A stretch of 64,000 nt of DNA. Origin: Plasmodium coatneyi. Lineage: Eukaryota; Apicomplexa; Aconoidasida; Haemosporida; Plasmodiidae. The position numbers were made by a program, and so were the translations under genes. The stretch covers positions 186,001 through 250,000 of the forward strand of contig NC_033568.1 in assembly GCF_001680005.1 (NCBI RefSeq). Reading direction: 5' to 3'. Within the stretch, counting starts at the first letter, position 1, and each line of letters opens with the position of its first letter. The notes under the pieces are model-generated. The model had not been told where the DNA came from and did no database searches. It saw only the letters and a list, made by a program, of their open reading frames with translations. This document shows positions 24,000-34,505 of the stretch, in pieces.

Positions 24000-24545
24000 A
24001 TGAGAAAAGAAGGAAAGAAGGAAAAGAAGGAAGGAAAGGGTGTCTAAGGAAGGAAGGAAAGGGTGTCTAAGGAAGGAAGGAAATGAAAGGTCTAAGGAGG
24101 TGTAAGGAAGGATATAATGAGGAGTAAAGTAGGTCTAATGAGGAAAGAAGGAAATGAAAGGTCTAAGGAGGTGTAAGGAAGGGCCTAAGGAAGGAAAGGA
24201 AGGGGTCTAAGAAGGAAAGAATGTCTAAGGAAGGAAGGAAGGAAGTGCTCTAAGTAGCAGGAAGGAATGGTCTAAGGAGTGTCTAAGGAAGGAAGGGAAG
24301 GAAAGGGGTGTCTAAGGAGGAGGAAATAAAAGAAGGGGTTAAGGAAAGAGGAAGAATCTAAGGAGGAAAGAAAAGGAAGGTTTAAGAAAAAAGGAAGGAA
24401 TAAGAAGGAAAGAAGGAATGAAGGAAAATAGGAAAGAACGAAAGAAAAAGAAAATAAGGAAAGAATGATCAATAAGGAATAAAGAATGATCAATAATGGA
24501 GAAAAATAAAAGAAAAAGGGAAAAAAGAAAATAAATATAAAATAA
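24000..24545. repeat. Purine-rich GTCTAAGGAAGGAAGG repeat
   Basis: More than 500 bp almost free of pyrimidines on the plus strand except for recurring tctaagg words. Units vary from 10 to 30 bp. The same word family reappears at 28245-28440. Confidence 0.85.
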
Positions 24546-25617
24546 AATGAAAGGGAAGCTTACTTTAATATATATGTGCACAAAGAATATAATCTACATT
24601 AGCAAAAAACAGAAGGGAGTTATGTAGCTCCTATAATGTAAAATGTATATTTTATATATATAACCTAAGTTAGTCCAACCATATTACACCTACGAAAAGG
24701 AATCGAAAAAAAGAACAATAAAAAAATTAGAAAAAAAAAAAGAATAACAATAAAATTATTACTGCTAAATAAACATGAATGGAAGGAAGGGGAAGGAATC
24801 AAAAATTTGAAGAAAAATATTTCTATTATGGGTGTATGTTTACACATACCTTCCTTTTTACATATATAGTTAATGCAATAATATGTATTAGTTTATTTTT
24901 TTTTGGTCTTTTGGCTTATTTTTTACTGTTTCCATATTCTTCATGGCATATCTATGAAAATATAATTTTCTGAGAGAGAGAAAAAAAAAAAAAAGGAAGT
25001 AAATATTCCTCATATATAAACAGTGTATACGCATACTTATACTCTACTGGATAGTTCATTTGAATAACAATAAATATATGAATATTAATATAACACATAT
25101 AAAAACTTTCGTCAAGAGAGATGAATTGTGCACCGTTCCTGTATATGCGCAATAATAAGAACGTATAAGGAATAATATAATATTGCTAATAATCACCCAT
25201 AATCCAATAATGTAAGAATAAAATATATAAAAAAGTAAAGGTGTATAAGAGAAAAAAAAAAAAAAAAAAAGAAATTTTGTAATTACATCTTCCTCTTCCC
25301 CCAATTTTTATACTTATATTCCAATATACTTATTCTTACATTTTCTTTTTCCCCTCAAATTATATATATGTGCACATAATCATAATGATCTTAATGTACA
25401 CATATGTAGGTACATTGTATTATTACCATTTAAAAATTGAAGTATATTATATAGGGGAAAAGTATAAAAATTTTCGATATTTCTCTATTAGTTAAAAATT
25501 CCCTATGGGAAGCAGGCAGAACCCTTGTATGCATATTCCATGCGAATATATGAAAAGAACATTTTAAACATCACTTTATTAGGTACGAAGGATATATAAC
25601 TAAAACAATGGTAAGAG

Positions 25618-27735
25618 TAGTACATTTCATTTCCTCTATTAAAAAAATGCATATAGAGTGATATGTGTATATATAATGATCGCCGTATCACACAATAGGG
25701 CGGGTGCATGCGGGTATATATGCGCATACGTATTTTACTAATTATACTTGTAGGGTAATGGTGCGATTAGTTTACCATCAAATCGGGTATATGACGAGTT
25801 TAATGGGGGATCCCATGGGTGCGGTCTCTATGGTTCATCCGCAGCAACGGGGAAAAATGCATTGGAGAAAGCATTAACAAGTTATTCCGATATTAAGAGT
25901 AATGCAGAGAAGATTGCAAATGCATGGTGCTATGTGTCCGGAATGAACTCAAATAATCCACTCTATAATGATCGTTGCTATTTCTTTTATTATTGGTTGG
26001 GGGACATAGTACGGAAAGAGAAGAAGGGCACAACTAATTTTAAGGATGTTATGGACACAATATATAGTACACTGAGCACATGGGTCCCTAATGTACATTG
26101 TATAAATATGTACCCGGACACGGCGAAGCAGCATTTCAAGCATATGAAGCAAATGTTCGACTATTATTACGACTTCAGTACTATATGCGCATTAGTACAG
26201 CAGGATCAGTCAAATTATACTAAGTACTCCAACTACGTAAAGGGAGTTTTTGAAGCATATAATAGTATGAATACGTATTGTGCGAGCAGGGGTTTGGGTA
26301 AACAGTACTGTAAGGATAATGCAAGTACACTTAATACCAGGGGAAGTCCCGAGGAGTTCGAGGCAAAATGCGAATCGGAACATGGACTGAAACCTATATC
26401 CCTGGCAGAAATAGTAGGACCACGGATAATTATGTTCATTTTCAAAGTGGATATTTTAATAATACGCACATAGTGTTGCATGCATAATATAATGAATATA
26501 GGTGTGGGTACACATGAGCCGATCTATGTTTCATTCCTTGTTCAATTCTATATTTTCAGGAAGGGGACCCAAATGAATTGCCCTCAGAAAATGTATATGC
26601 CTTATTTAAGGAAGACAACACCTGTACCACATGGACCACTCGGGGGCGAGGATGTAACCAGAGTGTAAAGGCTGCAGTGCAAAATGGATTAAGGAGCTTC
26701 AATATGGAAGACGAGAACTTAGCTGGTGAAATTGTGAGGAACCATTATCGTGCATGTAATGGGAAGAAGAAATTGGACGGCACCCCATCCTATTACGATC
26801 CCTGTTATTTTTTATACTTTTGGATTGGTGACCAAATAAAGGACAAATTGAACAGTCATGAACTGAGCACAGTCATGCAAACAATTTATGGAAATTTGGC
26901 AAGTGTGTCATGCACTAATAATTGTAGAAACACATATTCTCAAATGGACAAATCTATATTCGACCAGAGAAAATTAATATTTGATTACTCCTATAATTCT
27001 AGTATTATAAATAATGACTCAGAAGATAATAAGTATTTATGTAATTCAGAATGTACCACATATTTAGACCAACTTAAGGGAGCATATTCGAGTGTGCAAA
27101 GTAGTTGTAGTGAAACAACTGGGGCGGATATATTTTGTAATGAATTTAAAGAGGAATATAAGAGCAACTTTGATGAAAGTGGGACACCGAAATTGCAATG
27201 CCAGGCAACACCAAAGAAACCGTCTGCTGGAGATGACTCCGACTTAGGAGACGCCGTGGTCGATGGTGGTGTTCCAGGGGTAGGTGTTGCCCCAGGGGTA
27301 GGAGTTGCACCGGGAGTAGGAGTTGCACCAGGAGTAGGAGTTGCACCAGGAGTAGGAGTTGCACCAGGAGTAGGAGTTGCACCAGGAGTAGGAGTTGCTC
27401 CAGGAGTTGGGGTTGCACCAGGGGTTGATGTTTCTCCAGGACTTGGAGTTACACCAGGTGGTAGCGGTGGTGATGGTATCGTCCCTGGTCCTGTGTCTGG
27501 CGCATTAGCTGCAATAGGATTACCTGCCTTAGCATACTTTTTTTACAAGTATAAATCACACCTCTTCCTCTCTTCCTTCATTAAGGGGAATAACTCCTCT
27601 TCTGGAGGAAGCAGAAGTAAAAGGTCCCTTAGGAGAGAATTTAATGATTTTGAGGAGGAGGACGACGACAATTCTTCTACAAAATATTCGTCAGAATATT
27701 CAATTCCATATACCTCATCATCATCGTCTAGATGA
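25618..27735 (+). CDS. KIR: Two-domain KIR with CD99-like and elastin-like stalk
   Basis: Exons: probably 25618-25620 (ATG alone, followed by GTAAGA), then 25754-26446 and 26560-27735, about 623 aa. Domain 1 has ISLPSNRVYDEF, ANAWCYVSGM, CYFFYYWLGD and a worn TM end IIMFIFK at GTGGAT. Domain 2 has NELPSENVYALF, CYFLYFWIGDQIKDKL and LIFDYSYNS. The stalk then carries a CD99-like segment (27211-27267, PKKPSAGDD..DLGDAVVDG) followed by eight VGVAPG units. The TM (GLPALAYFFYK) runs straight into the cytoplasmic tail (YKSHLFLSSFIKG) with no intron, unlike every other KIR here. The tail is acidic then Ser-rich (PYTSSSSSR). CD99 mimicry is a known feature of KIR proteins and is thought to interfere with host cell signalling. 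Exon 1 is tentative; ATGGTAAGA|GTAGTA is an alternative end. Confidence 0.85.
27268..27465 (+). repeat. 18-bp tandem repeat encoding VGVAPG
   Basis: Unit ggagtaggagttgcacca. Several copies in the middle are identical and outer ones diverge. It encodes eight perfect VGVAPG hexapeptides, then VDVSPG and LGVTPG variants. Identical inner copies suggest recent expansion by slippage or unequal exchange. Confidence 0.93.
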
Positions 27736-28440
27736 AGAAAGATGGGTTGTAAGGAGTGGTAGTAGGCTGGAAGGAAGGTTGTTAGGGTGGTGGTACGTGG
27801 ATGGAAGGGTTGTTAGTGGTGTTAGGGTGGTTGGTGGAAGGAAGCTTCTTAGGTGGGTTGTGGTAGGTTCATCGAAGGTGCAAGGAATATTGTGAGGTGG
27901 GTGTAAGGACGAAGGGAATTGTGCAGGATGGTGCACTTAGGGGTGGTAAGTGGAAGGAAAGGTTGTTAGGTTGGTAGTTGGTGGAATGTTGTTAGGGGAA
28001 GGAAGGGTTGTTAGCGGTGTTAGTTGGATGTTGGAAGGATGGTTGTTAGGTGTGGTGGTAGGTGGGTTGTTAGGGGTGGTAGAAGTAATGTTATAAGGGT
28101 GGTTGTAGGTGGGTGTTAGGGGTAAAAGGAATGTTGTCAGGTGGTATGGTAGGTTGTGTTGGACGTGGAAGGAAGGTTGTAAGGGACTGTTAGAATGGAA
28201 AGTTGTTATGGGTGGTAGGTGGAAGGAAGGGGAGTTAGAAGTAAGGAGGTTCTAAGCAAGGTCTAAAGAACGGTCTAAGGACGGAAGGAAGGAATGGTCT
28301 AAGGAGGAAAAGAAGCAAGAAAGGAAAAAGAAGGAATAAGAAGGAAAGAAAGGAAAGAAGGATTAAGAAGGAATAAGAAGGAAAAGAAGGAAAGAAGGGA
28401 TAAGGAAAGAAAGAAGGAATAAGAAGAAAAGAGTGAAAGA
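27736..28440. repeat. G/T-rich GGTTGTTAGG...TGGAAGG repeat, then purine repeat
   Basis: From 27750 to 28240 the words ggttgttagg, ggtggtaggt and tggaaggaagg recur with irregular spacing. From 28245 the sequence changes to gaaggaaag/ggtctaagg purine repeats. The plus strand is nearly free of C. The same words form a clean tandem inside KIR introns at 34840-35095 and 49975-50010. Confidence 0.8.
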
Positions 28441-28569
28441 ACGAAACAAGGAAAAAAGAAAGGAAGGAAGGTTGTGTTAGGGGTTGTTCGTGGAAGTAAG
28501 ATTGCTAAGTGTGTTAGGTTTGTTGTTAGGTGGGAGGGTGGTCGAAGGAAGGTTACTTTTTTTAAGGAG

Positions 28570-28600
<31 letters not shown>

Positions 28601-29642
28601 AAAAAGAAAAAGAAAAGGAAAAAGGAAGGAAGGAAGCATGTTGGGGGAAGTGTGCAGCGGGGTGCAGATTTGGGTGTTAGGGGTGGAAGGAAGGGGTGTT
28701 AGTTTGTTGAGAGTGGTAGAATGAAGTGGTGTAAGGATGTAGAGGTAGGGTGTAAGGGTATTAGAGAGAAAGATTTTGGGGGGGTTAGAATGATGTTGTT
28801 AGGTGTGGTAAAGAGGAGGATCCCTTTCTTTAGGGAGGGGTACACCCGAAGGGTGTATAAAAAAAAAAAGAAGAAAAGAAAAAAAAAAGGTTTAGGTAAG
28901 AAAAAGAAGGTTTATGTTAAAGAGGATGATTTAAAAAGAAAAAAAAATAGCTGTAAAGGAGGAAGTTTTAAGGAAGAAAAGAAGAAAAAAAATTTAAGTT
29001 GTAATGAAGAATGTATGTTGAAGGTGTGCAGAGGGGTGCAGGTATGCATTTTAGGGTGAAGGGAACGTTGCTCTTTTTTTTTTTTAAAGAAGAAAGAATA
29101 AAAAATATATAAAAAAGAAAAAGAAAAAAAGAAGAAAACAAAAAACAAAGAAAACAAAAAAAAAAAAAAAAAAAAAAAGTAAGGAAGGAAGGAAGCGAGG
29201 AAAGTGTGCAGGGAGGTGTACTTAGGTGTAGTATGTGGGTGGAAGGTGTAAAGAAGGAAGGTGGTGTTAGATTTGTTATGGGGTGGAAGGATGATTCTTA
29301 GGGTGGAGGGAGGAAGGGAAGGTTGTGTTAGGTGGTTGGTGGAAGGATGGTACTTCCTTAGGGAAGGAATGTTGTTAGGGATTTTGGGGGTGGTAGGTGG
29401 TTGGAAGGGGTCTTAGGCGCGGAAGGAAGGTTGCTTCCTCTTCCTTTAGGAAGAAGAAAAAAAAAAAAAAAAAAAAAAAAGAAGGAAAAAAAAAAGTATT
29501 CTCACAGGAACAGGACGTAAAGTATGAATGTATGCGTACGTTTTGTTGTACACACTATGTGTAGATACTTAGTGAAATACTATTTTCCATTTAGTAAGTA
29601 ACGATTCCATTCATTCAATAAATAGTGGTGGTGTGATAAAAA
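28441..29642. other. Purine/G-rich region upstream of SICAvar
   Basis: Long A-runs (28569-28600, 29158-29180, 29458-29480) alternate with ggaaggaaggttg and gtgttagg words. The short Lys/Glu-rich frames have no family signature. The SICAvar promoter should lie in its last few hundred bases. Confidence 0.6.
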
Positions 29643-32600
29643 ATGGTAAAAATGGGTCCGCCGAAGACGAGTGTATTTGAACAGCAACCTACGAAGGTAG
29701 ACGAGGAAGAGGAACATGTTGCTGGAAGTGGTGATCCTCGTGCAGCAGATGATTCAGCAAACAGAGGAACAAACAATGAAGCTAACAAAGTTCGTGGACG
29801 TCGGAAGAGAGAAGTTCTATGGTCTCTTAAGCCAGGAGTGGAGGATGTAATAGTAACGTATATTCCAAAGGAAGGGTATGGTTACGATTACTTATATATG
29901 TATTTACATATGTATATATGTGCTTTATAAAGTAGTTGTGCGAAAAAAAAAAAAAAAAAAGTGAGAGAGATAAAATACTCTCCTATTCTTTTTTTCCCCG
30001 TCCTTCTTATAGGCAAGGTAAAGATGGTTTAATTCTGGAATTCAATGGAAGGGGGACCTCAACCACCCCTACCACCAAGCATCTACCACCATTTTACCAT
30101 TCTTCCATTACCTTAGTACTATTTATTCCTACCTCCCACTTTTATTCCCCTTTTCTTACAGATGTTACTTGTAAAGACAGTAGGTTACAGAACAGCTTAA
30201 AGACTGTTATCGACAACTGGAATAAGGACAAGGGAAATCCACAAAAGGATTGGGTAAGGATTGTTATTATTTATTAAAATTAGAGGCAGCACAAAATGGA
30301 CATAAAGTAATGTATATTATTGAAACGAAGAATGAATGAACTTTTCGTGTAGGTATTAAATATATGTACATGTTCTATCTTTCTTCTGCTGATAGGGTCA
30401 AGTGTGGAGTGAAATCGAGAATAGGGTCGAGCTACTCTCTAACTACATATCTACCAATAAAGCAACTATGGAAGAAACCCATTGTAAAGCCCCTAATGGA
30501 AAAGACAGCAGCAGCAACACCACCTCATGGACAGAAGCTGATACTAAAGCTTGTATGCTCATCACTGCCGGATTAAAGCATATTTACGAAATTAAAGAGG
30601 ATTCAAATGATAAGCAGGGAGGCGACTTAGCCAAGAAGAATAATAGAACATTTAAACAGACTGCAGCCTGCCTCATATTAAATGAACTCATAAGGAAAAT
30701 GAAGGACAAGGCTAATTCTTGTACCCAGAGGATAAGCATACAGGCAGGCATAAACCATGCCTTCAGTAAAAGTGCAGAAATTAGGAAAGAAACTCCGTGT
30801 AATGGTGATTCTGACTGTTTTGAATGCACACAGCAGGATTATTCATCCTGTAAAATGGGCAATGAACAAGTGAGCAAGAAGTTAAAGGACAAAATGGACA
30901 AGGACAACAAAATGAAAGAAGCACTGGAAGACATCTATCCACCTTCCAACCCCTCCAGCTCCAAAACAGGTAATACAAAAACCAAAACAACAAAAAAAAA
31001 ACAAAAAAAAAAAAAAAAAAAAAAAAAGAACCCCGAAAGAGAAGGAGAAGGAAAGGAAGGGAAAGGAGAGGGAGAAAGAGAAGGAAAAGTGAAGGAACAA
31101 CCTTCCTTCCACCAACCGCCACCCAACTAACGACGTTCCTTCCTTCCACTAAACACCCCTAACACAATCTTCCTTTCTTTACAGCCACTCTTGGGGAATG
31201 GTTCACACGTTTTTCGAACAATGCAACAGAAAAAGACGAAAATAATTATGAAGAACTAAAACTTCTTTTAATATTATGTGACGAGATGAAGAGTACCCTT
31301 GGTGATGATATGGAAAAGTATAAGGATTTCTGTAATATTATGATGAAAAACATAATGCTGACGACAGGCATTGAAAAGCAATATAAAAACAAAGAACAGA
31401 ATCAGGGGCAGGGACAAATGCCATGTGCGAAGAAAGTGAAAGATATCCCACTATGTAACCTGTTAAAAGCATGGATGTGGTATATGCACTGGTTTTGTGT
31501 TCCTACTAAGGTTATAGAATATGTTCTTCAGGGGGCGAATGATGTAAGGACGTATTTCATGAAGCAAGGTGGGAAGTATGTAGACTGCATTTATGATGCT
31601 GCATTTAAGATTCCTACAGACGACAAAAGGTATAGGGTAGGTGAAGCGGATGAACTATTTGGCACAAGTTTGTTGCATACTAAGATAAGAGAAGCAACTA
31701 ACGAGAAAAAATTGTGTGAAGACGGTAAATGGCAATATCGGGACCGTGCTCCGGAGGGTTCAATCAAACCACGAGCGGAGGAAGAGGAGGAGGAAAAAAT
31801 TATCAGTGATGATTACAACTCAAATAAATTCAAAGAAATTGTTGAGCAACTTGAGGAAGGAATAAAACAGGAGGAAGAGGAAGAAAAGAAAAAGGCAAAA
31901 ATTTCAGAGTCTGTAGAACCAACATCACCATCCACCTCCCCCACCGTCTCCGACACGACTGCTGAGGAGAGTGTAGAGGTGGTAGAAGAAGACCCACCTC
32001 GAGAAGAACATCTTCCTGAGAAGGAGAAGGAGAAGGAGAAGGAAGAAGACGAGGAAGAGGAGGAAGAAGAGAACGACCTAAGTAAAGGCAAAAAAAAATT
32101 TCAAGCACTTCAACAATTTTGCACCTTACACATGCATGTAACACCTTCCTGCTCATTACTTCCTACCACAGTTCAAATTACACAATTTGGCAAACCACAC
32201 CTCCTATGATCCCACTGAAACCAACCTTCCTTTATTATTTTTTACTCAATTCTTAGATACAAAGGCCTCTGAGCAACAAGACATACAAGACACCCAGGGC
32301 GAGAGTAAGGAAGAAGCAACCCACGAAGTTAAACCAACTTCTGAGGACGCCAACACGGATCCCTCTTCTTCTAACAGTATTTCATCATCAGGAACAGAAC
32401 AATTACGGGAAGGTGGACAGGGAAAGGTTGCCCCAGCAACACCTCTTCCTTCCGCGCGCACTGACAAGATTGACCTCCCTACATCATACCTTCCTTTAAT
32501 TCCTTCGGTGACTGGTATCCTTGTTATGAGCTATCTCCTTTGGAAGGTAAGAAAAAAAAAAAAAAAGAGGAAAAAAAAAGTTGGAAAAAAAAAGGACGAA

Positions 32601-33785
32601 AAAAAAAGTTGGAAAAAAAAAGAAGGAAAAAAAATTTGGAAAAAAAAAGAAGGAAAAAAAAGAAAAGGAAAAAAAAAAAGGAAAAAAGAAGGAAGGAAAA
32701 AAAAAAGGAAAAAAGAAGGAAGGAAAAAAAAAGAAGGAAAAAAGAAGTAAGCAAAGAAAGAAAAAAGAATAGAAAAGAAGGAATAAGAAGGAAAGAAGGA
32801 AAGAAAGAAAAAAGAATAGAAAAGAAGGAATAAGAAGGAAAGAACGAATAAGAAGGAAAGAAGGAATAAGAAGGAAAGAAGGAATAAGAAGGAAAGAAAG
32901 AAAAAAGAATAGAAAAGAAGAAATAAGAAGGAAAGAAAGAATGAAGAGAGAAGGTGTACATAAATAAAAGAAAAAATATATAATGTATTCATTGGAATAG
33001 AGAAAATAAAAGGAGGAAAGAATTTTAAGAAGGATATAAAAAGAAATGAAAAAAAAAAAAAAAATTAAGTTGAATGAATCAGTGTGGGATGTATAGGATT
33101 TCACATTTAGGGTGCGAGATTTATCAGTTAAGCTGCGGGATGTAACATTTAGGGTGTTTGTAGGATTTCTCATTTTAGGGGTGTGTATGTGTAGGATTTC
33201 GCAATTTATGGGTGTGTTTGCGTAGGATTACGCATTTTAGGGATGTCTGTGTAGGATTTCGCATTTTAGGGAGTGTGTGTGTAGGATTTCGCATTTTAGG
33301 GTGTGTGTGTGTAGGATTTCGCACTTTAGTGTTTGAAGTAGTAATTACTGTTGCGTGTGAACAAACATTTCGCACCCCCTATTAAAGAAACATTTTTTCT
33401 CTTTCTTTCTTTTTTTTTTTTTTTTTTTTTTGTTCAGTACTTTGGAATGCTTCGCAAGACAAGAAAACGTTACGGAAGAGCACGTCATGTACGTCGTTCA
33501 CTTCCCTTAGAACAGCAGATTGTTGACCATGTGGACCAGGATGATGGTCCACATGAATATACCTTAGTAAAGGAACGAAAACCTTGTTCTACGCCAAGAG
33601 GAAGGAGGAAAAAACGTGCTGTTGGTCGCGGTGTCGGTCGTCGTGGTGTACGTCGCCGCATGATTATTGATATTCATTTAGAAGTCTTAGAGGAATGTCA
33701 AAAGGGGGACATGCAATCGACGAAGGAGGACTTCCTTAAAATTATTGTAGAAGAATTTATGGGAAGCGAATTCATAAAGGGATAA
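29643..33785 (+). CDS. SICAvar: SICAvar antigen, short form
   Basis: Exons: 29643-29875, a possible 5-base exon 30013-30017, 30162-30253, 30396-30969, 31185-32081, 32257-32546 and 33438-33785; about 812 aa. The part at 30396-30969 has the SICA beta-type Cys pattern (ACMLITAGLKHIY, FKQTAACLILNEL, DCFECTQQDYSSC). 31185-32081 has the alpha-type signature CNLLKAWMWYMHWFC, then a Glu-rich stretch. 32257-32546 gives a Ser/Pro stalk and one TM (YLPLIPSVTGILVMSYLLWK) at a GTAAGA donor. The last exon is the conserved cytoplasmic domain (FGMLRKTRKRY, YTLVKERKP, RRGVRRRMIIDIHLEVLEEC). SICAvar proteins are the variant agglutination antigens on infected red cells. Typical members have many beta domains, so this is a minimal one. 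The first two junctions are uncertain, and the final tail is cut by TAA. Confidence 0.85.
32547..33437 (+). repeat. SICAvar last intron made of two repeat blocks
   Basis: 32550-32950 is an almost pure A/G tract (aaaaaagaaggaaaaaaag, then aagaaggaataagaagg). 33085-33345 is a ~33-bp minisatellite around gtgtgtaggatttcgcattttaggg, seven or eight copies, each with TTTAGGG or a close variant. Antisense frames through the purine tract are Phe/Ser low-complexity. The intron is 891 bp, far longer than the others in this gene. Confidence 0.85.
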
Positions 33786-34505
33786 AATGTTCCAAAGGAA
33801 CAAGTTCCAAGTGCAGATTGCGGATTTAGGGAAGGAAGAGTTTGTTCCTAAAGAAGGTGTTACTAAGGAACAGGTTCAACCTTCTGATTCCGGGTTTAGG
33901 GAGGAAGACTTTGTTCCTAAGAATCAGGTTTTATGTTCAGATTCCGGGTTTTAGGGTGTAGTAAATACATTTTGTTTTTGTTTTTTTTGTTTTGTATGAA
34001 AGTGTTTACATATTCATGTGTGCCTGATATAAGTGGATGTGAAAAAAAAAAAATTTTTTTTCACTTAATTTTGATTTGTTTGGGATAATTTTTTTTTATT
34101 GATGAATTAAGAAATGCTTATTCATTCTGTTATAAAAATTTTGACTTCATAATTTTCTTCTCTTCCTTTTTTTTAAATAAAAACACTTTTTCGAAAGGAA
34201 GTTAGTACTTTTTTTTATTTTTTGTTCCGCGCTCCTTTCTGGTACTATTCTTTCCTTATGTGCTTATATAAAAAAACACATGGAAGTAAGAAAAGAATGA
34301 AATATGAAGAATAGGAATAAAAAAAAAAATAAAGGAACGGCAAAGAAGGAATAAAAAAAGAAGGAAAGAAGGAAGGAAAGAAAAGGAAGGAACGGAAGGA
34401 AGAAAAAAAGGGAAGGAGGAAAGAATGTGTTGGGGGCATTCTGCTTTCGCACTGTACGAACTATGCGCGGTTACCCTTGTCATTTGACGGACGTTCTTAT
34501 CCTGC
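33786..34505. other. SICAvar tail remnant and convergent spacer
   Basis: 33786-33955 still resembles the SICAvar C-terminal repeat tail: after the stop, words such as GTTCCAAAGGAACAAGTTCC and gggtttagggaggaagactttgttcct recur. They are broken by stops and frame slips. From 33960 it is T-rich spacer with a purine tract at 34270-34430 before the 3' end of the next KIR. Confidence 0.7.

Larger units (their letters stand above)
23459..25617. other. Intergenic region with tandem repeats
   Basis: It contains a CAATCCATAC repeat and a long purine repeat (listed separately), then AT-rich DNA that should include the promoter of the KIR at 25618. Antisense frames over the purine tract are Ser/Phe low-complexity and not genes. 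Confidence 0.6.

Noticed and set aside
24272..24581. Minus-strand Ser/Phe/Leu-rich frames
   Set aside because: Antisense of the GTCTAAGGAAGG purine repeat.
28474..29059. Lys/Glu-rich plus-strand frames upstream of SICAvar
   Set aside because: Low-complexity translations of purine tracts and A-runs; no family signature.
32496..33173. 225-codon minus-strand frame rich in Phe/Ser/Leu
   Set aside because: It is the antisense of the A/G tract in the SICAvar last intron; composition is low-complexity and no motif is present.
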